A stretch of 64,000 nucleotides of DNA. Source: Caballeronia jiangsuensis (lineage in GTDB: Bacteria > Pseudomonadota > Gammaproteobacteria > Burkholderiales > Burkholderiaceae). The position numbers were made by a program, and so were the translations under genes. The notes under the pieces are model-generated. The model was given only the letters and a program-made list of their open reading frames with translations. It was not told the DNA's origin and ran no database searches. Shown piece by piece: positions 34,238 to 43,506 of the stretch (position 1 is the first letter of the stretch; every line of letters starts with the position of its first letter). The DNA is taken from the NCBI GenBank assembly GCA_000648925.1, contig JFHF01000002.1, forward strand, positions 124,001 through 188,000. Direction: 5' to 3'.

Positions 34238-35739
34238 CCGACCTGTCCATCATGCAACGCACGAGCGCGCCGCACGATCGCGGGACGCGCACGTTCGGTC
34301 TCGTCGATGTGACGCTGCGCGACGCGCATCAATGCCTGTGGTCCACGCGCATGACGACCTCGACGATGACGCCGATTCTCGGCGCGATCGATCGCGTGGG
34401 CTATGCCTACGTCAACATTCTCGGCGGCGCGGTCTTCGACGTTTGCGTGCGCTACTTGCAGGAGAATCCGTGGCGGCGCGTCGGTCTTCTGTGCGAAAGG
34501 CTCGAAACGCCCTGCGATGGCCTCACGCGCGGCCAGAGCCTCTACACGTTCGAGCTCTTTCCCGACGACATCGTGGCGCTCAATTCGAGCGTGCTCGCCG
34601 GTCTCGGCTTGTCCGTGCTGACCGTCTACGACGCGCTCAACGACAACCGGAATATCGTTTCGTCGGTGCGCTCGGCGCACGAAGCCGGCATGAAGGTCAA
34701 CGCCATGCTGACCTACACGCTGAGCCCCGTCCACACCGACGCGTATTACGTGGAGCGAGCAAAGGAACTGGTCGCGTTGCGCGCGGACTTCATCTCCGTG
34801 AAGGATCCGACGGGACTGCTCACGCCCGAGCGCGGGCGCACGCTGTTCCCGGCGCTCGTCGCGGCGGTCGGGGAGATTCCGCTGCAAGTGCATTCGCATG
34901 CACAGTCGGGCCTCGCGCCCGAAGTCTACGAAGTGGCGATGGCGGCGGGTTTCAGCCTCGGACACACGGCGGTGACGCCGCTCGCGAACGGCGCATCGCT
35001 GCCGGCCGCGCAGGAGATCGACGCGCGCGCGACGCGTCAGGGATTCGCGACGAACGTCGATCTCGCGGCACTCGCGGAAGTATCAGACTACTTCGACTGG
35101 GTCTGCGAACGCGATGACAAGCCGCGCGGCCGCGTCGCCGAATACGATCCGGCGCTATACGAGCATCAGGTGCCGGGCGGCATGATCTCGAACCTGAAAT
35201 CGCAACTCGCGACGATGAACATGTCGCACCGTCTTCCCGAGATTCTCGAAGAGGCGGCGCAGGTGCGGCGCGATCTCGGCTATCCGATTCTCGTCAGCCC
35301 GTTCGCGCAGTACATCATCACGCAGGCGGTGCTCAATGTCGTGCAGGGCGAGCGCTACAAGACCATTCCCGACGAAGTGCGCAAATACGCGATGGGCTAC
35401 TACGGACGTCTTGCCGCGCAGCCCGCCGACGTGTTTCTCGAACGCGCGCGCATCCGCGACGACGAGCGCGTCGAGGAAGCGCCCGCTGCGCATCTCGCGC
35501 CCGCGGTGCCGCGTTTGCGCGCGCAACTCGGCGCATCGGCGAGCGATGAAGATATCCTGCTCGCCGCGTTCTATTCGCCCGAACTGCTCGCCCCGCTGAA
35601 GAAGAGCGAGCCGGCCTATGAAGACAAGACCTCTCCGCTCGCCGAGATGATCCGCTATCTCGGCGCGCAGCGCGACCTGACGCATGCACGCGTGCGTTTC
35701 GGCGGCATGGACATGACGCTGTCGGCGGCGCGGGGATAG
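34234..35739 (+). CDS. Carboxyltransferase subunit, pyruvate carboxylase/OadA/5S type, divergent
   Basis: A 501-residue DRE-TIM carboxyltransferase. Arg29-Asp30 and Gln33 of VTLRDAHQ (26-33), a Lys190 in SVKDPTGLLTP that would be carbamoylated, and metal ligands His220 and His222 (QVHSHAQSG) can be seen. In pyruvate-using members these stretches normally read TTLRDAHQSLLATR, KDMAGLL and HTHDTSG, so several residues around the acceptor pocket have changed (SLLATR to CLWSTR, DTSG to AQSG). There is no biotinyl domain; the carrier is separate. The acceptor may be a ketone other than pyruvate. Its last third (about 330-480) matches the usual C-terminal carboxyltransferase domain. Confidence 0.88.
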   Translation: MTDLSIMQRTSAPHDRGTRTFGLVDVTLRDAHQCLWSTRMTTSTMTPILGAIDRVGYAYVNILGGAVFDVCVRYLQENPWRRVGLLCERLETPCDGLTRGQSLYTFELFPDDIVALNSSVLAGLGLSVLTVYDALNDNRNIVSSVRSAHEAGMKVNAMLTYTLSPVHTDAYYVERAKELVALRADFISVKDPTGLLTPERGRTLFPALVAAVGEIPLQVHSHAQSGLAPEVYEVAMAAGFSLGHTAVTPLANGASLPAAQEIDARATRQGFATNVDLAALAEVSDYFDWVCERDDKPRGRVAEYDPALYEHQVPGGMISNLKSQLATMNMSHRLPEILEEAAQVRRDLGYPILVSPFAQYIITQAVLNVVQGERYKTIPDEVRKYAMGYYGRLAAQPADVFLERARIRDDERVEEAPAAHLAPAVPRLRAQLGASASDEDILLAAFYSPELLAPLKKSEPAYEDKTSPLAEMIRYLGAQRDLTHARVRFGGMDMTLSAARG

Positions 35740-35801
35740 CGCGACGGCGCCAGCCGACTCGATCCGCACGACAGACGCGGACTTCGTACAAGGAGACACG
35801 C

Positions 35802-37100
35802 ATGGAACGAATCGTGACCGCAAGCATCGCGACATGGCGCCGGGTTCTGATCGCGGCGGCATGTGCGGCGGGACTCTGCGCCGCTCAGACGGCGCAGGCC
35901 GCCGATGCCGCTCCGACGTTCAGCGACTGGGGCTGGCCGATGCCCCGCGAGCAGGTGTCGCGGAAGTCCGTGCAATGGCTGAAGGACAAGGGCTGGTGGC
36001 CGCTGTCGATCGCGTATCAGGCGCCGTGGTCGGGGCAGAACGCGGTCAACATCGTCATGGACAAGCAGGGCTTCCTCAAGGATCGCGGCCTCGAAACGAA
36101 GGTGCAGGCGTTCGCTTCGGGGCCGGAGATCAACGAAGTGCTCGTGTCCGGGCGCTTTCAGGTGGGCAGCGGCGGCAACTTTCCGTTCTCTTCGCTGCTC
36201 GACAAGAAGATTCCCGTGAAGGCGATCGCGATCGAAAGCCCGAACCTGCTGCATGCGCTCGTCGTGCCGCCGGATTCGAAGATCAGATCGTTCAAGGATC
36301 TGAAGGGAAGCAACCCGCCCGCTGCGCTCGGCATCGTGACGGGCTCATCGGCGGAGTTCTACGTGCAGATGGCCGCGATGGTCAACGACGTGAAGATCGG
36401 CCGTGACGTGATCCTCAAGAACATGACGCCCGGCGACCAGATGGCGATGCCCGAAGGACTCGCGGGTGTGGTGTCGTGGGACCCGACGGTCGCGATGATC
36501 ACCGAGCAGCGCAAGAACGGCCGCGTCGCCGATTCGATCTTTCCCTACAACATGTACGAAGGCCAGTTCTACGTGCGCGACGAACTCGTGCAGAACGTGC
36601 CCGACGTGGTGCAGGCGCTCTGCGATGCGTTCGTCGAAGCGACGCTCTGGATTCGCCTGCATCCCGAGCAGACCGCCGACCTGATGGCGCAGGTGCCGCA
36701 ACTCAAGAGCTATTCGAAGCCGATCCTGCTCGATCAGGTGAAGCGCTACAACAACGCCTACAAGCCGAGCTATGTGTATCCGAACGCGCAGTTCTGGGGG
36801 CAGGTGAACTCGGTCGTGTTCCGCTGGCTCCATGAACACGGACGCATCGTGCGGCCGCTGAGCGCAGACGATTTCGTCGCGGCGGTCGATACGCGCTTCA
36901 TGCAGAAGACCTTCGACAAGCTCGGCTGGACCGTGCCCAAAGCACCGCCGTTCGTGCCGGCCGGCTGGACGGGCGATCCCGCGAAGATTCCCTATCCGTC
37001 GTATCTCGACGTGCAGAGCATGAAGGCGCCGCAGCCGTTCCCGGAAAAGGGCGATCTCGTGCGGCCCTGGACCTTCGACAAGAAGACCTGGACGCCGTGA
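35802..37100 (+). CDS. ABC transporter substrate-binding protein, NitT/TauT type
   Basis: A 432-residue periplasmic binding protein. An N-terminal signal peptide of about 33 residues ends around AQTAQAADA. The core resembles the nitrate/taurine/sulfonate/NMT1 group: NAVNIVMDKQGFLKDRGLE, then SGPEINEVLVSGRFQVGSGG and ESPNLLHALVVPP. It is longer than SsuA or TauA (about 320), owing to a C-terminal extension of roughly 80 residues with several Trp and Pro. AAGGAGA lies 7 bp before the ATG, 62 bp after the carboxyltransferase. It should deliver the pathway substrate to the permease and ATPase that follow. Confidence 0.9.
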   Translation: MERIVTASIATWRRVLIAAACAAGLCAAQTAQAADAAPTFSDWGWPMPREQVSRKSVQWLKDKGWWPLSIAYQAPWSGQNAVNIVMDKQGFLKDRGLETKVQAFASGPEINEVLVSGRFQVGSGGNFPFSSLLDKKIPVKAIAIESPNLLHALVVPPDSKIRSFKDLKGSNPPAALGIVTGSSAEFYVQMAAMVNDVKIGRDVILKNMTPGDQMAMPEGLAGVVSWDPTVAMITEQRKNGRVADSIFPYNMYEGQFYVRDELVQNVPDVVQALCDAFVEATLWIRLHPEQTADLMAQVPQLKSYSKPILLDQVKRYNNAYKPSYVYPNAQFWGQVNSVVFRWLHEHGRIVRPLSADDFVAAVDTRFMQKTFDKLGWTVPKAPPFVPAGWTGDPAKIPYPSYLDVQSMKAPQPFPEKGDLVRPWTFDKKTWTP

Positions 37101-37184
37101 GCGTGGATCGAGCACGCATCGGACCGTAACCGTCGAGGACATCATCGATTCATAGCCCATGACGCAGCCATGAAAGGAGACACC

Positions 37185-38024
37185 GTGGACGTGACGACGA
37201 TCGAACCTGCGAGTGCCCGGAGCCCCGCGCGCGCGAGGCTCAGGAAACGAACGTGGCTCGGCCGCGCGTTGCGCAAGCTGCGCGGGCTCACGCTGCTGTT
37301 CGTGCTGATCGCCGCGTGGCAGTATTCGAGCACCCAGCTTCTCGACGACACCACGCGCAATCTCCTGCCCGCGCCGAGCGCGGTGCTCGCGGCGGCGTGG
37401 CAACTCATCGAGTCGGGCGATCTGATCCACAACCTCATCGACAGCGTGCGCCGCGAGCTGGTCGCCTTCGTCTGGGCGTGCGCCGCCATTCCGCTCGGCA
37501 TCGCGATGAGCTGGTGGCCGCTCGTCGAGGAACAGGTCGATCCGATCGTCGAAATCCTGCGGCCCGTGCCGCCGCTCGCATGGATTCCGCTGTCGATTCT
37601 CTGGTTTGGCATCGGCAACGCGCAGAACGAATTCATCATCTTTCTCGGCATCTTCTTTCCGATCCTGCTCAACACGATCACCGGCGTGAAGGGCATCGAG
37701 CCGAATCTGATTCGCGCCGCGCGCTGTCTCGGCGCGAGCGAGGCGTCGATCCTGACGAGCGTGGTGTTTCGGGCCGCGCTGCCGCAGATCCTGACCGGCG
37801 TGCGCATCGGGCTCGGCGTCGGCTGGATGGCGCTCGTCGCGGCGGAACTGGTCGGCGCGATCTCCGGCCTCGGCTTCATGATCAACGACGCGCGCAGCGT
37901 CCTGCGCACCGATTCGATCATCGTCGGCATGGCGACGATCGGGCTCGTCGGCCTCGCGATGGACGGCGCGTTGCGACTGCTGATGCGGCGTCTGCTGCCG
38001 TGGTCGCGCGCGGCCGGTCACTAG
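37185..38024 (+). CDS. ABC transporter permease, SsuC/TauC type
   Basis: A 279-residue inner-membrane permease with about six helices. The ATPase-contact loop is visible in the second half (RAARCLGASEASILTSVVFRAALPQ, in part: GASEASILTSVV). GTG 37185 has AAAGGAG 5-6 bp upstream and is preferred to ATG 37170, which lacks a ribosome site. It lies between the binding protein and the ATPase in a standard three-gene importer. Confidence 0.9.
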   Translation: MDVTTIEPASARSPARARLRKRTWLGRALRKLRGLTLLFVLIAAWQYSSTQLLDDTTRNLLPAPSAVLAAAWQLIESGDLIHNLIDSVRRELVAFVWACAAIPLGIAMSWWPLVEEQVDPIVEILRPVPPLAWIPLSILWFGIGNAQNEFIIFLGIFFPILLNTITGVKGIEPNLIRAARCLGASEASILTSVVFRAALPQILTGVRIGLGVGWMALVAAELVGAISGLGFMINDARSVLRTDSIIVGMATIGLVGLAMDGALRLLMRRLLPWSRAAGH

Positions 38025-38045
38025 GGTCCACAAGGAGTACATGCG

Positions 38046-38825
38046 ATGGGATCAGTCTGCGTGAAGGGCGTGAGCAAGGTGTACGCGTCCGGACACCGGC
38101 GCGGCGACGACGTGCTCGCGCTCGACAACGCGAGCTTCGAGGTGAGCGATCGCGAGTTCTGCTCGATCCTCGGCCACAGCGGCTGCGGCAAGACGACGAT
38201 GCTCAACCTGCTCGCGGGCTTCGAGACGCCGACGGCCGGCGAACTGCTCGTCGATGGCGAGCGCGTCGCGCGACCAACCTGGCGGCGCACCGTCGTGTTC
38301 CAGGATTACGCGCTCTTTCCGTGGATGACGGTGCGCGACAACGTCGCGTTCGGGCTGCGCATGAAGAAGGTGCCGGGCGTGGAGCGCGAGCAGATCGTCG
38401 CAAAGCAGTTGCGGCTCGTCGGCCTCGACGGCTTTGCCCGGCACTATCCGCATCAGCTTTCGGGCGGCATGCGGCAGCGCGTGTCGATTGCACGCGCGCT
38501 CGCCGTCGATCCCGAAGTCCTGCTGATGGACGAGCCGTTCGCCGCGCTCGACGCGCAGAACCGCGCCGCGATGCAGCAGGAACTGGGACGTCTGCTCGCC
38601 GAGAGCGAGGCAGAGGCGCGCAAGACGATGATCCTCGTGACGCACAGCATCGACGAAGCCATTTTGCTTTCGGACCGGATCATCGTGCTGACGCGCAGGC
38701 CCGGGCGCATCAAGGCGGATATCGAAGTGAAGCTGGCGCGCCCGCGCGACGAATCCGACGACGGCTACATACGGCTCAAGCGTCATCTGCGCGATCTGAT
38801 TCACGATGAAGCGAGCGTTTCATGA
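38046..38825 (+). CDS. ABC transporter ATPase, SsuB/TauB type
   Basis: A 259-residue ATPase. Walker A GHSGCGKT at residues 43-50, Q-loop in VVFQDYALFPWMTV, signature LSGGMRQR, Walker B EVLLMDEPFAALD and the switch His in LVTHSIDEAI are complete. AAGGAG precedes the ATG by 8 bp. It energises the importer formed with the two upstream genes. Confidence 0.94.
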   Translation: MGSVCVKGVSKVYASGHRRGDDVLALDNASFEVSDREFCSILGHSGCGKTTMLNLLAGFETPTAGELLVDGERVARPTWRRTVVFQDYALFPWMTVRDNVAFGLRMKKVPGVEREQIVAKQLRLVGLDGFARHYPHQLSGGMRQRVSIARALAVDPEVLLMDEPFAALDAQNRAAMQQELGRLLAESEAEARKTMILVTHSIDEAILLSDRIIVLTRRPGRIKADIEVKLARPRDESDDGYIRLKRHLRDLIHDEASVS

Positions 38826-38903
38826 CGGCCTGCCCACATCGGACGCGGGAACGATGCGTCACACTCGACGTTGTTCGAATTCACTGACGCGGGGAACATG
38901 ACG

Positions 38904-39662
38904 ATGGAGACCATCGATACACGGCTCGACGGACGCACGGTGCTCGTGACGGGCGCGGCTCGCGGCATCGGTCTGCGCATTGCGCAGCTCTGCGTGGCGC
39001 AGGGCGCGACGGTGTGCATCGCCGATCTCGATGCCGATGCCGCGATGCAGAGCGCCGCCGCGCTGGGACAAGGCGCGTCGGGCATCGGGCTCGATGTGAG
39101 CAATAGCGGCGCCGTCACGGGCGCGGTCGCGCGTATCGTCGATGAGCACGGCGGCATCGATGTGCTCGTGAACAGCGCGGGCCTTCTCGCTCAAGGCCCG
39201 TTCGAGACGACCAGCGCCGCCGCCTTCGACCGGCTCATGGCGGTGAATGTCGGCGGCGTGTTTCATTGCGTGCAGGCCGTCGCGCAGCACATGAAGCGGC
39301 AGGAGCGCGGCGCGGTGGTCAATATCGCTTCGGTGTCGGCGATGCGCGGCGGCGGCTCCGTCGGCAATGTCTGGTACGGCGCAAGCAAGGCGGCGGTGGT
39401 CGCCATCACGCAGGGGCTCGCGCGCGAGCTCGGGCCGTTCAACGTGCGCGTCAACGCGGTCGCGCCCGCGCTCGTCGAAACCGACATGGTCCGCGACATC
39501 CTCAAGCCCGACGTGAAGACCCGGGTGCTGACGCGTTTTCCGCTCGGCCGGCTCGCCACCGTCGACGATGTAGCGCGCGCGGCGCTCTTCCTCGCATCCG
39601 ACGCGGCCGCGTTCATCACGGGCGAAACGCTCGCGGTGGACGGCGGCTTTCTCAAGAGCTGA
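38904..39662 (+). CDS. Short-chain dehydrogenase/reductase (SDR)
   Basis: A 252-residue classical SDR. The nucleotide loop TGAARGIG (about residues 14-21), VLVNSAG (NNAG equivalent), Ser of NIASVS and the YGASK catalytic Tyr-Lys pair (about 153-157) are all present; the acid after the second strand (ADLD) suggests NAD. It would interconvert an alcohol and a ketone. In this cluster it could supply the ketone that the biotin carboxylase carboxylates. ATG 38904 is 9 bp after GGGGA; ATG 38898 is too close. The TauE gene starts 4 bp after its stop. Confidence 0.92.
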   Translation: METIDTRLDGRTVLVTGAARGIGLRIAQLCVAQGATVCIADLDADAAMQSAAALGQGASGIGLDVSNSGAVTGAVARIVDEHGGIDVLVNSAGLLAQGPFETTSAAAFDRLMAVNVGGVFHCVQAVAQHMKRQERGAVVNIASVSAMRGGGSVGNVWYGASKAAVVAITQGLARELGPFNVRVNAVAPALVETDMVRDILKPDVKTRVLTRFPLGRLATVDDVARAALFLASDAAAFITGETLAVDGGFLKS

Positions 39663-39666
39663 CGTC

Positions 39667-40392
39667 ATGCCGACGCCGGGCTTCGTCGTCATCGCCTTCG
39701 CCGCCGCCGTCGCGGGCGGCTTCGTGCGCGGGGCGAGCGGCTTCGGCGGGTCGCTCGTCATGATGCCGCTGCTTTCGCTGATGACGAGCCCGAAGTTCAT
39801 CGTCGCGCCCGTGCTTCTCCTCGAAGCGTTCGCGGTGCTGCCGGTGCTGCGGCAGTTCATCGGCCGCGCGCAGTGGCGCGTCGTCATGCCCATTTGCATC
39901 GCTGCTTTCGTCGCGTTGCCGTTTGGCGCATGGGCGCTCGTCAACGCGGATCAGTCGCTGATCCGACGCGCCATCGGTGTGCTCGTCCTCGTGTTCTCGC
40001 TGGCGTTGCTCGCGGGCGTGCGTCACAAGGCGCAGCCGCGCGTGCCGACGTCGATCGCGCTCGGACTACTGAGCGGTGCGCTGCTCGGCGGCACCGGCAT
40101 CGGCGGGCCGCCGGTCATCCTGTATCTGCTGTCGAGTTCCGCGCCGAGCGTCGACACGCGCGCGAACCTGATGGTCACCGTGATGGCGATGTCGGTCGCC
40201 GCCCTCATCGTGCTGTGGATGCGCGGCGCATTCATGATCGACGGCCCGATGCCGCTGTGGATTCTCGCGCCCGGCTATCTGTTCGGCATCCTCGCGGGCA
40301 TGCGTCTTTTCGGTTTGATCGACGAGCGCCGTTTCAGGCGCGCGACGCTCGGTTTTCTGGTGGTCGTTTCAGTGGTGACGCTCGCTGTCTGA
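39667..40392 (+). CDS. TauE/SafE-family membrane exporter
   Basis: A 241-residue membrane protein with about eight hydrophobic segments. The Gly-rich repeats GGFVRGASGFGGSLVMMP near the N-terminus and GGTGIGGPPVILYLL in the middle mark the TauE/SafE family, which exports sulfite, sulfoacetate and other small anions. It is packed 4 bp behind the SDR. With a TauABC-like importer, a sulfonated substrate is one possible reading, though no desulfonation gene (Xsc, SsuD, TauD) lies in this cluster. Confidence 0.9.
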   Translation: MPTPGFVVIAFAAAVAGGFVRGASGFGGSLVMMPLLSLMTSPKFIVAPVLLLEAFAVLPVLRQFIGRAQWRVVMPICIAAFVALPFGAWALVNADQSLIRRAIGVLVLVFSLALLAGVRHKAQPRVPTSIALGLLSGALLGGTGIGGPPVILYLLSSSAPSVDTRANLMVTVMAMSVAALIVLWMRGAFMIDGPMPLWILAPGYLFGILAGMRLFGLIDERRFRRATLGFLVVVSVVTLAV

Positions 40393-40473
40393 GGCCGTGT
40401 GCGCGGCCCAATGCGCATATCCAGCGCCGCTCGATTCCCCGGCAGAGGGAACGCGGGGCATAAAGGAGGCATG

Positions 40474-41787
40474 ATGCAAGGCGATCAGGGCAACCCTGTG
40501 TGGCGCGTGGCGCTTGCGAGCGTCATCGGCACGACGGTCGAGTGGTACGACTTCTTTCTCTACGGCGTGATCGCGGGGATCGTGCTGAACAAGCTCTATT
40601 TTCCGACGGGCGACCCGCTGGTCTCCACCATGCTCGCGTACGTGACCTTCCTCGTGGGCTTCGTCGCGCGCCCGCTCGGCGGCGTGATCTTCGGCCACTT
40701 CGGCGACAAGATCGGGCGCAAGAGCATGCTCGTCATCACGCTCGTGATCATGGGCGTGGCGACCGCGGCGATCGGGCTCGTGCCCACGTATGCGCAGATC
40801 GGCATCTGGGCGCCGGTTTTGCTGCTGCTTCTGCGCGTGCTGCAAGGGATCGGGCTGGGCGGAGAGTGGGGCGGCTCGGTGCTGATGGCCTTCGAATATG
40901 CGCCGCCCGACAAGCGCGGCTTTTATGCGAGCCTGCCGCAGATGGGCGTGTCCATCGGACTGTGCGGCGCGTCGGGCCTCGTCGCGCTGTTGTCGCAGAC
41001 GCTCACCGAGGCGCAGTTTCTCGCGTGGGGCTGGCGCATTGCGTTCGGCGCATCGGTCATTCTGATCGCAATCGGCCTGTGGATCCGGCTGAAGATCATG
41101 GAGACGCCCGAGTTCCAGGCCGTGAAGGATCGCGGCGATGCGGTCAAGCTGCCGATCGCCACGCTGATGTCGCAGTTTCGGCGGCAGGTCATGCTGGGGC
41201 TCGGCATCCGCTATATCGAAGGCGTGTTCTTCAATCTGTTCGCGGTGTTCGCGATCGCCTATCTGACGCAGGAACTGAAGCTCACGCGCACCGATGCGCT
41301 CGTCGGCGTGATGGCCGCCGCGCTCGTCATGTGCTTTTTCATTCCGCTGTTCGGAAGCTTTTCGGATCGCTTCGGCCGCGCGCGCACCTTCTTCTGGGGC
41401 TCGCTGATTTGCGGCGCATCGGTGTTTCCCGCGTTCTGGCTGATGTCGAGCCAGCCCGTGAACGTACTCGCAGTGTGGCTCGCGATCGTCATCCCGTTCG
41501 GCATCTTCTACGCGATGATCTACGGCCCCGAGGCCGCGCTCTTTTCGGAGCTGTTCGATCCGCACGTGCGTTACACGGGCATCTCGTTCGTGTATCAGTT
41601 CTCGGGGATTTTTGCGAGCGGACTGACACCGATCATCGCGACGGTTCTCCTCAAGTTCAACGGCGGTCAGCCCTGGCTTGTTTGCGCCTACGTCGTGTTC
41701 GCGGCGCTCGTTTCGGCGCTCTGCGTGGCCAGCGTCAAGCATCCCTCCGACGAGCAGGAGATCGTGGCGAAATGGGCAGCCAAATGA
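40474..41787 (+). CDS. MFS transporter, metabolite:H+ symporter family
   Basis: A 437-residue permease of the branch that includes alpha-ketoglutarate, citrate and shikimate carriers. SVIGTTVEWYDFFLYG opens helix 1, motif A is GHFGDKIGRKSML and the second-half copy is GSFSDRFGRAR; LQGIGLGGEWGGSVL is typical. AAGGAGG lies just upstream; the second of two adjacent ATGs (40474) has the better spacing, 40471 is the alternative. It ends the long co-directional cluster that began at 32319 and may be a second route for the substrate or a product. Confidence 0.9.
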   Translation: MQGDQGNPVWRVALASVIGTTVEWYDFFLYGVIAGIVLNKLYFPTGDPLVSTMLAYVTFLVGFVARPLGGVIFGHFGDKIGRKSMLVITLVIMGVATAAIGLVPTYAQIGIWAPVLLLLLRVLQGIGLGGEWGGSVLMAFEYAPPDKRGFYASLPQMGVSIGLCGASGLVALLSQTLTEAQFLAWGWRIAFGASVILIAIGLWIRLKIMETPEFQAVKDRGDAVKLPIATLMSQFRRQVMLGLGIRYIEGVFFNLFAVFAIAYLTQELKLTRTDALVGVMAAALVMCFFIPLFGSFSDRFGRARTFFWGSLICGASVFPAFWLMSSQPVNVLAVWLAIVIPFGIFYAMIYGPEAALFSELFDPHVRYTGISFVYQFSGIFASGLTPIIATVLLKFNGGQPWLVCAYVVFAALVSALCVASVKHPSDEQEIVAKWAAK

Positions 41788-41867
41788 GTCAGGCGATCGC
41801 GGATGGCGTCGTCTTGCCGGCGAGACCGCCGCCTTCATCTTAGTGCCGCCCCGCACTGCGCGCGACA

Positions 41868-42743
41868 TCAATAAACTGCGGGCATACCTGCGGGACGATG
41901 TTTGAAGCGTCGATGCACCCAGTAATACTGGGCGGGGAATTTGAGTATCTGGCTTTCGAGAAACGCGTTCATGCATCGCGCATCATTCGTGTCGCTTCCT
42001 GATGGGAAATCGCTGAGCGCTGCAAAAACGGTCAGCTTGTATCCTTCGAAATTCGGTAGTACCTCAGTGACGAATGGCACTACGCGCGCACCTCCCATTT
42101 TTGCCAGTCGCGAAACAGAAGTCAGCGTGCACGCAGGGATGCCGAAAAATGGCACGAACACGGAGTTTTCGATGCCGTGGTCCATGTCTGCGGCGAGCAT
42201 GACTGGTTTGCCTCCCTGGAGGAGTCGCACGATCTTCTTCGCGCTCGTTGAACGTTCGATCATCTCGGCGCCGAATCGGCCGCGCTGCCGCCGGGCCAAA
42301 TCGCAAAGACGCTTGTTCGACATGTGCGTATACAAGGAAGCAGCGGGCATTTTCAGTGAGTAATGCAAGCATCCGACTTCGATACCGACGAAATGGAATC
42401 CCATGAAGATCGTGGGCGGGGCATTCACGTCGTCGAGATCGATCGCGCTTTCGATCTGAACGAGTTTGTTGATTTTTTCAGCGCTGCCAAACCATTGAAC
42501 GCCGCGTTCGAGATAGCTCCGGACAACATGCCGAAAGTGATCTTTTGCAAGCTCGTCGAGTTCATGTTCCGACCTTGCGGGAAAGCACAAGTGCAGGTTG
42601 ACGAGAACGATATGTTTGCGGCGGCTGGGAAGCGCATAGAGGGCCGCGCCGACTGCGCTGCCGAACTTCGCGACCCACTTGTAGGGAAGTATGGCAAGCG
42701 TTCGAAGCAGCGCAACGACGATAAGATGCCCGAAATGTTTCAC
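41868..42743 (-). CDS. LpxL/HtrB-like lipid acyltransferase
   Basis: A 291-residue acyltransferase of the lipid A late-acylation (LpxL/HtrB) superfamily. The catalytic His-X4-Glu motif is GFHFVGIEVG, with DMDHGIENSVFVPFFGIPA as the family segment that follows. An N-terminal hydrophobic helix (FGHLIVVALLRTLAIL) anchors it to the inner membrane. GTG 42743 has AGGAG 6 bp upstream; an earlier GTG (42770) is possible. It converges on the MFS gene. Nearby hopanoid genes suggest an envelope role; lipid A, ornithine lipid or another acceptor cannot be distinguished. Confidence 0.88.
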   Translation of the reverse strand: MKHFGHLIVVALLRTLAILPYKWVAKFGSAVGAALYALPSRRKHIVLVNLHLCFPARSEHELDELAKDHFRHVVRSYLERGVQWFGSAEKINKLVQIESAIDLDDVNAPPTIFMGFHFVGIEVGCLHYSLKMPAASLYTHMSNKRLCDLARRQRGRFGAEMIERSTSAKKIVRLLQGGKPVMLAADMDHGIENSVFVPFFGIPACTLTSVSRLAKMGGARVVPFVTEVLPNFEGYKLTVFAALSDFPSGSDTNDARCMNAFLESQILKFPAQYYWVHRRFKHRPAGMPAVY

Positions 42744-43245
42744 TACCAGCTCCTGTGCGGCGAACGGCACGTGTCGGGCGGGTGTCCGAAGACGGTTGTT
42801 TCCCCGCTAGCACGTGCAACGATTGAGTCGGCGCCAAACAGGTGAACTCATCACTCTGTGGCGACCGTGCGTGACGCGTTACTGACTTTGACTCGTCGGG
42901 TTGAGCTGATGAGCCGACGAAGCCTGTAGGTCGCGGGGGCTCAGGGCATGGCCTGATCTGATTCGATGAGAAATCGCTATTGCGATATTGGAGCGTTCGA
43001 TGTTCCGTCCGTTGGCATCTGCGTATGCGGAACTGTTGTCGCCGTATCGTTCGCGTTTGTCCACGACGGGCCCGATGCGGACTGCGTGCTAACGCCGGGA
43101 TGTTCCCGATGCGAACGACTTGAGGAGTTTAACGGCAATCGAAGAAAAGACGGCCCGGGATGTGGTTACAGTGTGTTACGCGATATAAGCGATTGATGAA
43201 TTTCACCAGTTCGTCCGCTCATGTTTTATGCCCTTGCCCTGACGC
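42744..43245. other. Gene-poor stretch upstream of the acyltransferase
   Basis: About 500 bp with lower GC than its surroundings and no convincing gene. Short frames at 42879-43064 (minus) and 42966-43196 (plus) overlap each other and lack ribosome sites. A hairpin TCGTCGG (42892-42898) / CCGACGA (42913-42919) with a 14-base loop is present but lacks a T-run. The acyltransferase promoter must lie here. Confidence 0.5.
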
Positions 43246-43506
43246 TTATCTTCTCGAAGAATCGGCATGTGAGCGCCGAGGGGCTGAAGCAATCCGGTCC
43301 AACCGGTTCAGCAGCTCGGTGGCGTGCTTCTCGAGCGGGTAGGGCAGATCTGGATCGACGAGAATCGTCGCAATACGCTCTCGCCAATAGTCCGGTTGCA
43401 ACACCGCATTATGCTGAGCGTGATACTCATCGGCCATGCGCTCAAGCTCCAGAATCATGGCCCGGATATGAGCCAGTTCCTGCTCCTCACGATAGTCGCG
43501 TGACAT
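43246..43506 (-). CDS. Small hypothetical protein, helical
   Basis: An 86-residue hydrophilic protein starting MSRDYREEQELAHIRAMILE, rich in Glu, Arg and His and predicted by eye to be mostly helical, possibly coiled coil over residues 5-35. GAGAG lies 6 bp before the ATG. No family recognised. It is one of three small minus-strand genes in a lower-GC pocket between the acyltransferase and a two-component system. Confidence 0.6.
   Translation of the reverse strand: MSRDYREEQELAHIRAMILELERMADEYHAQHNAVLQPDYWRERIATILVDPDLPYPLEKHATELLNRLDRIASAPRRSHADSSRR

Noticed and set aside
36345-38042. Open frame of 565 codons on the minus strand
   Set aside because: Antisense to the ABC importer genes, which have complete family motifs on the plus strand.
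42879-43196. Two overlapping short frames on opposite strands
   Set aside because: Mutually exclusive, no ribosome sites, low-complexity content.
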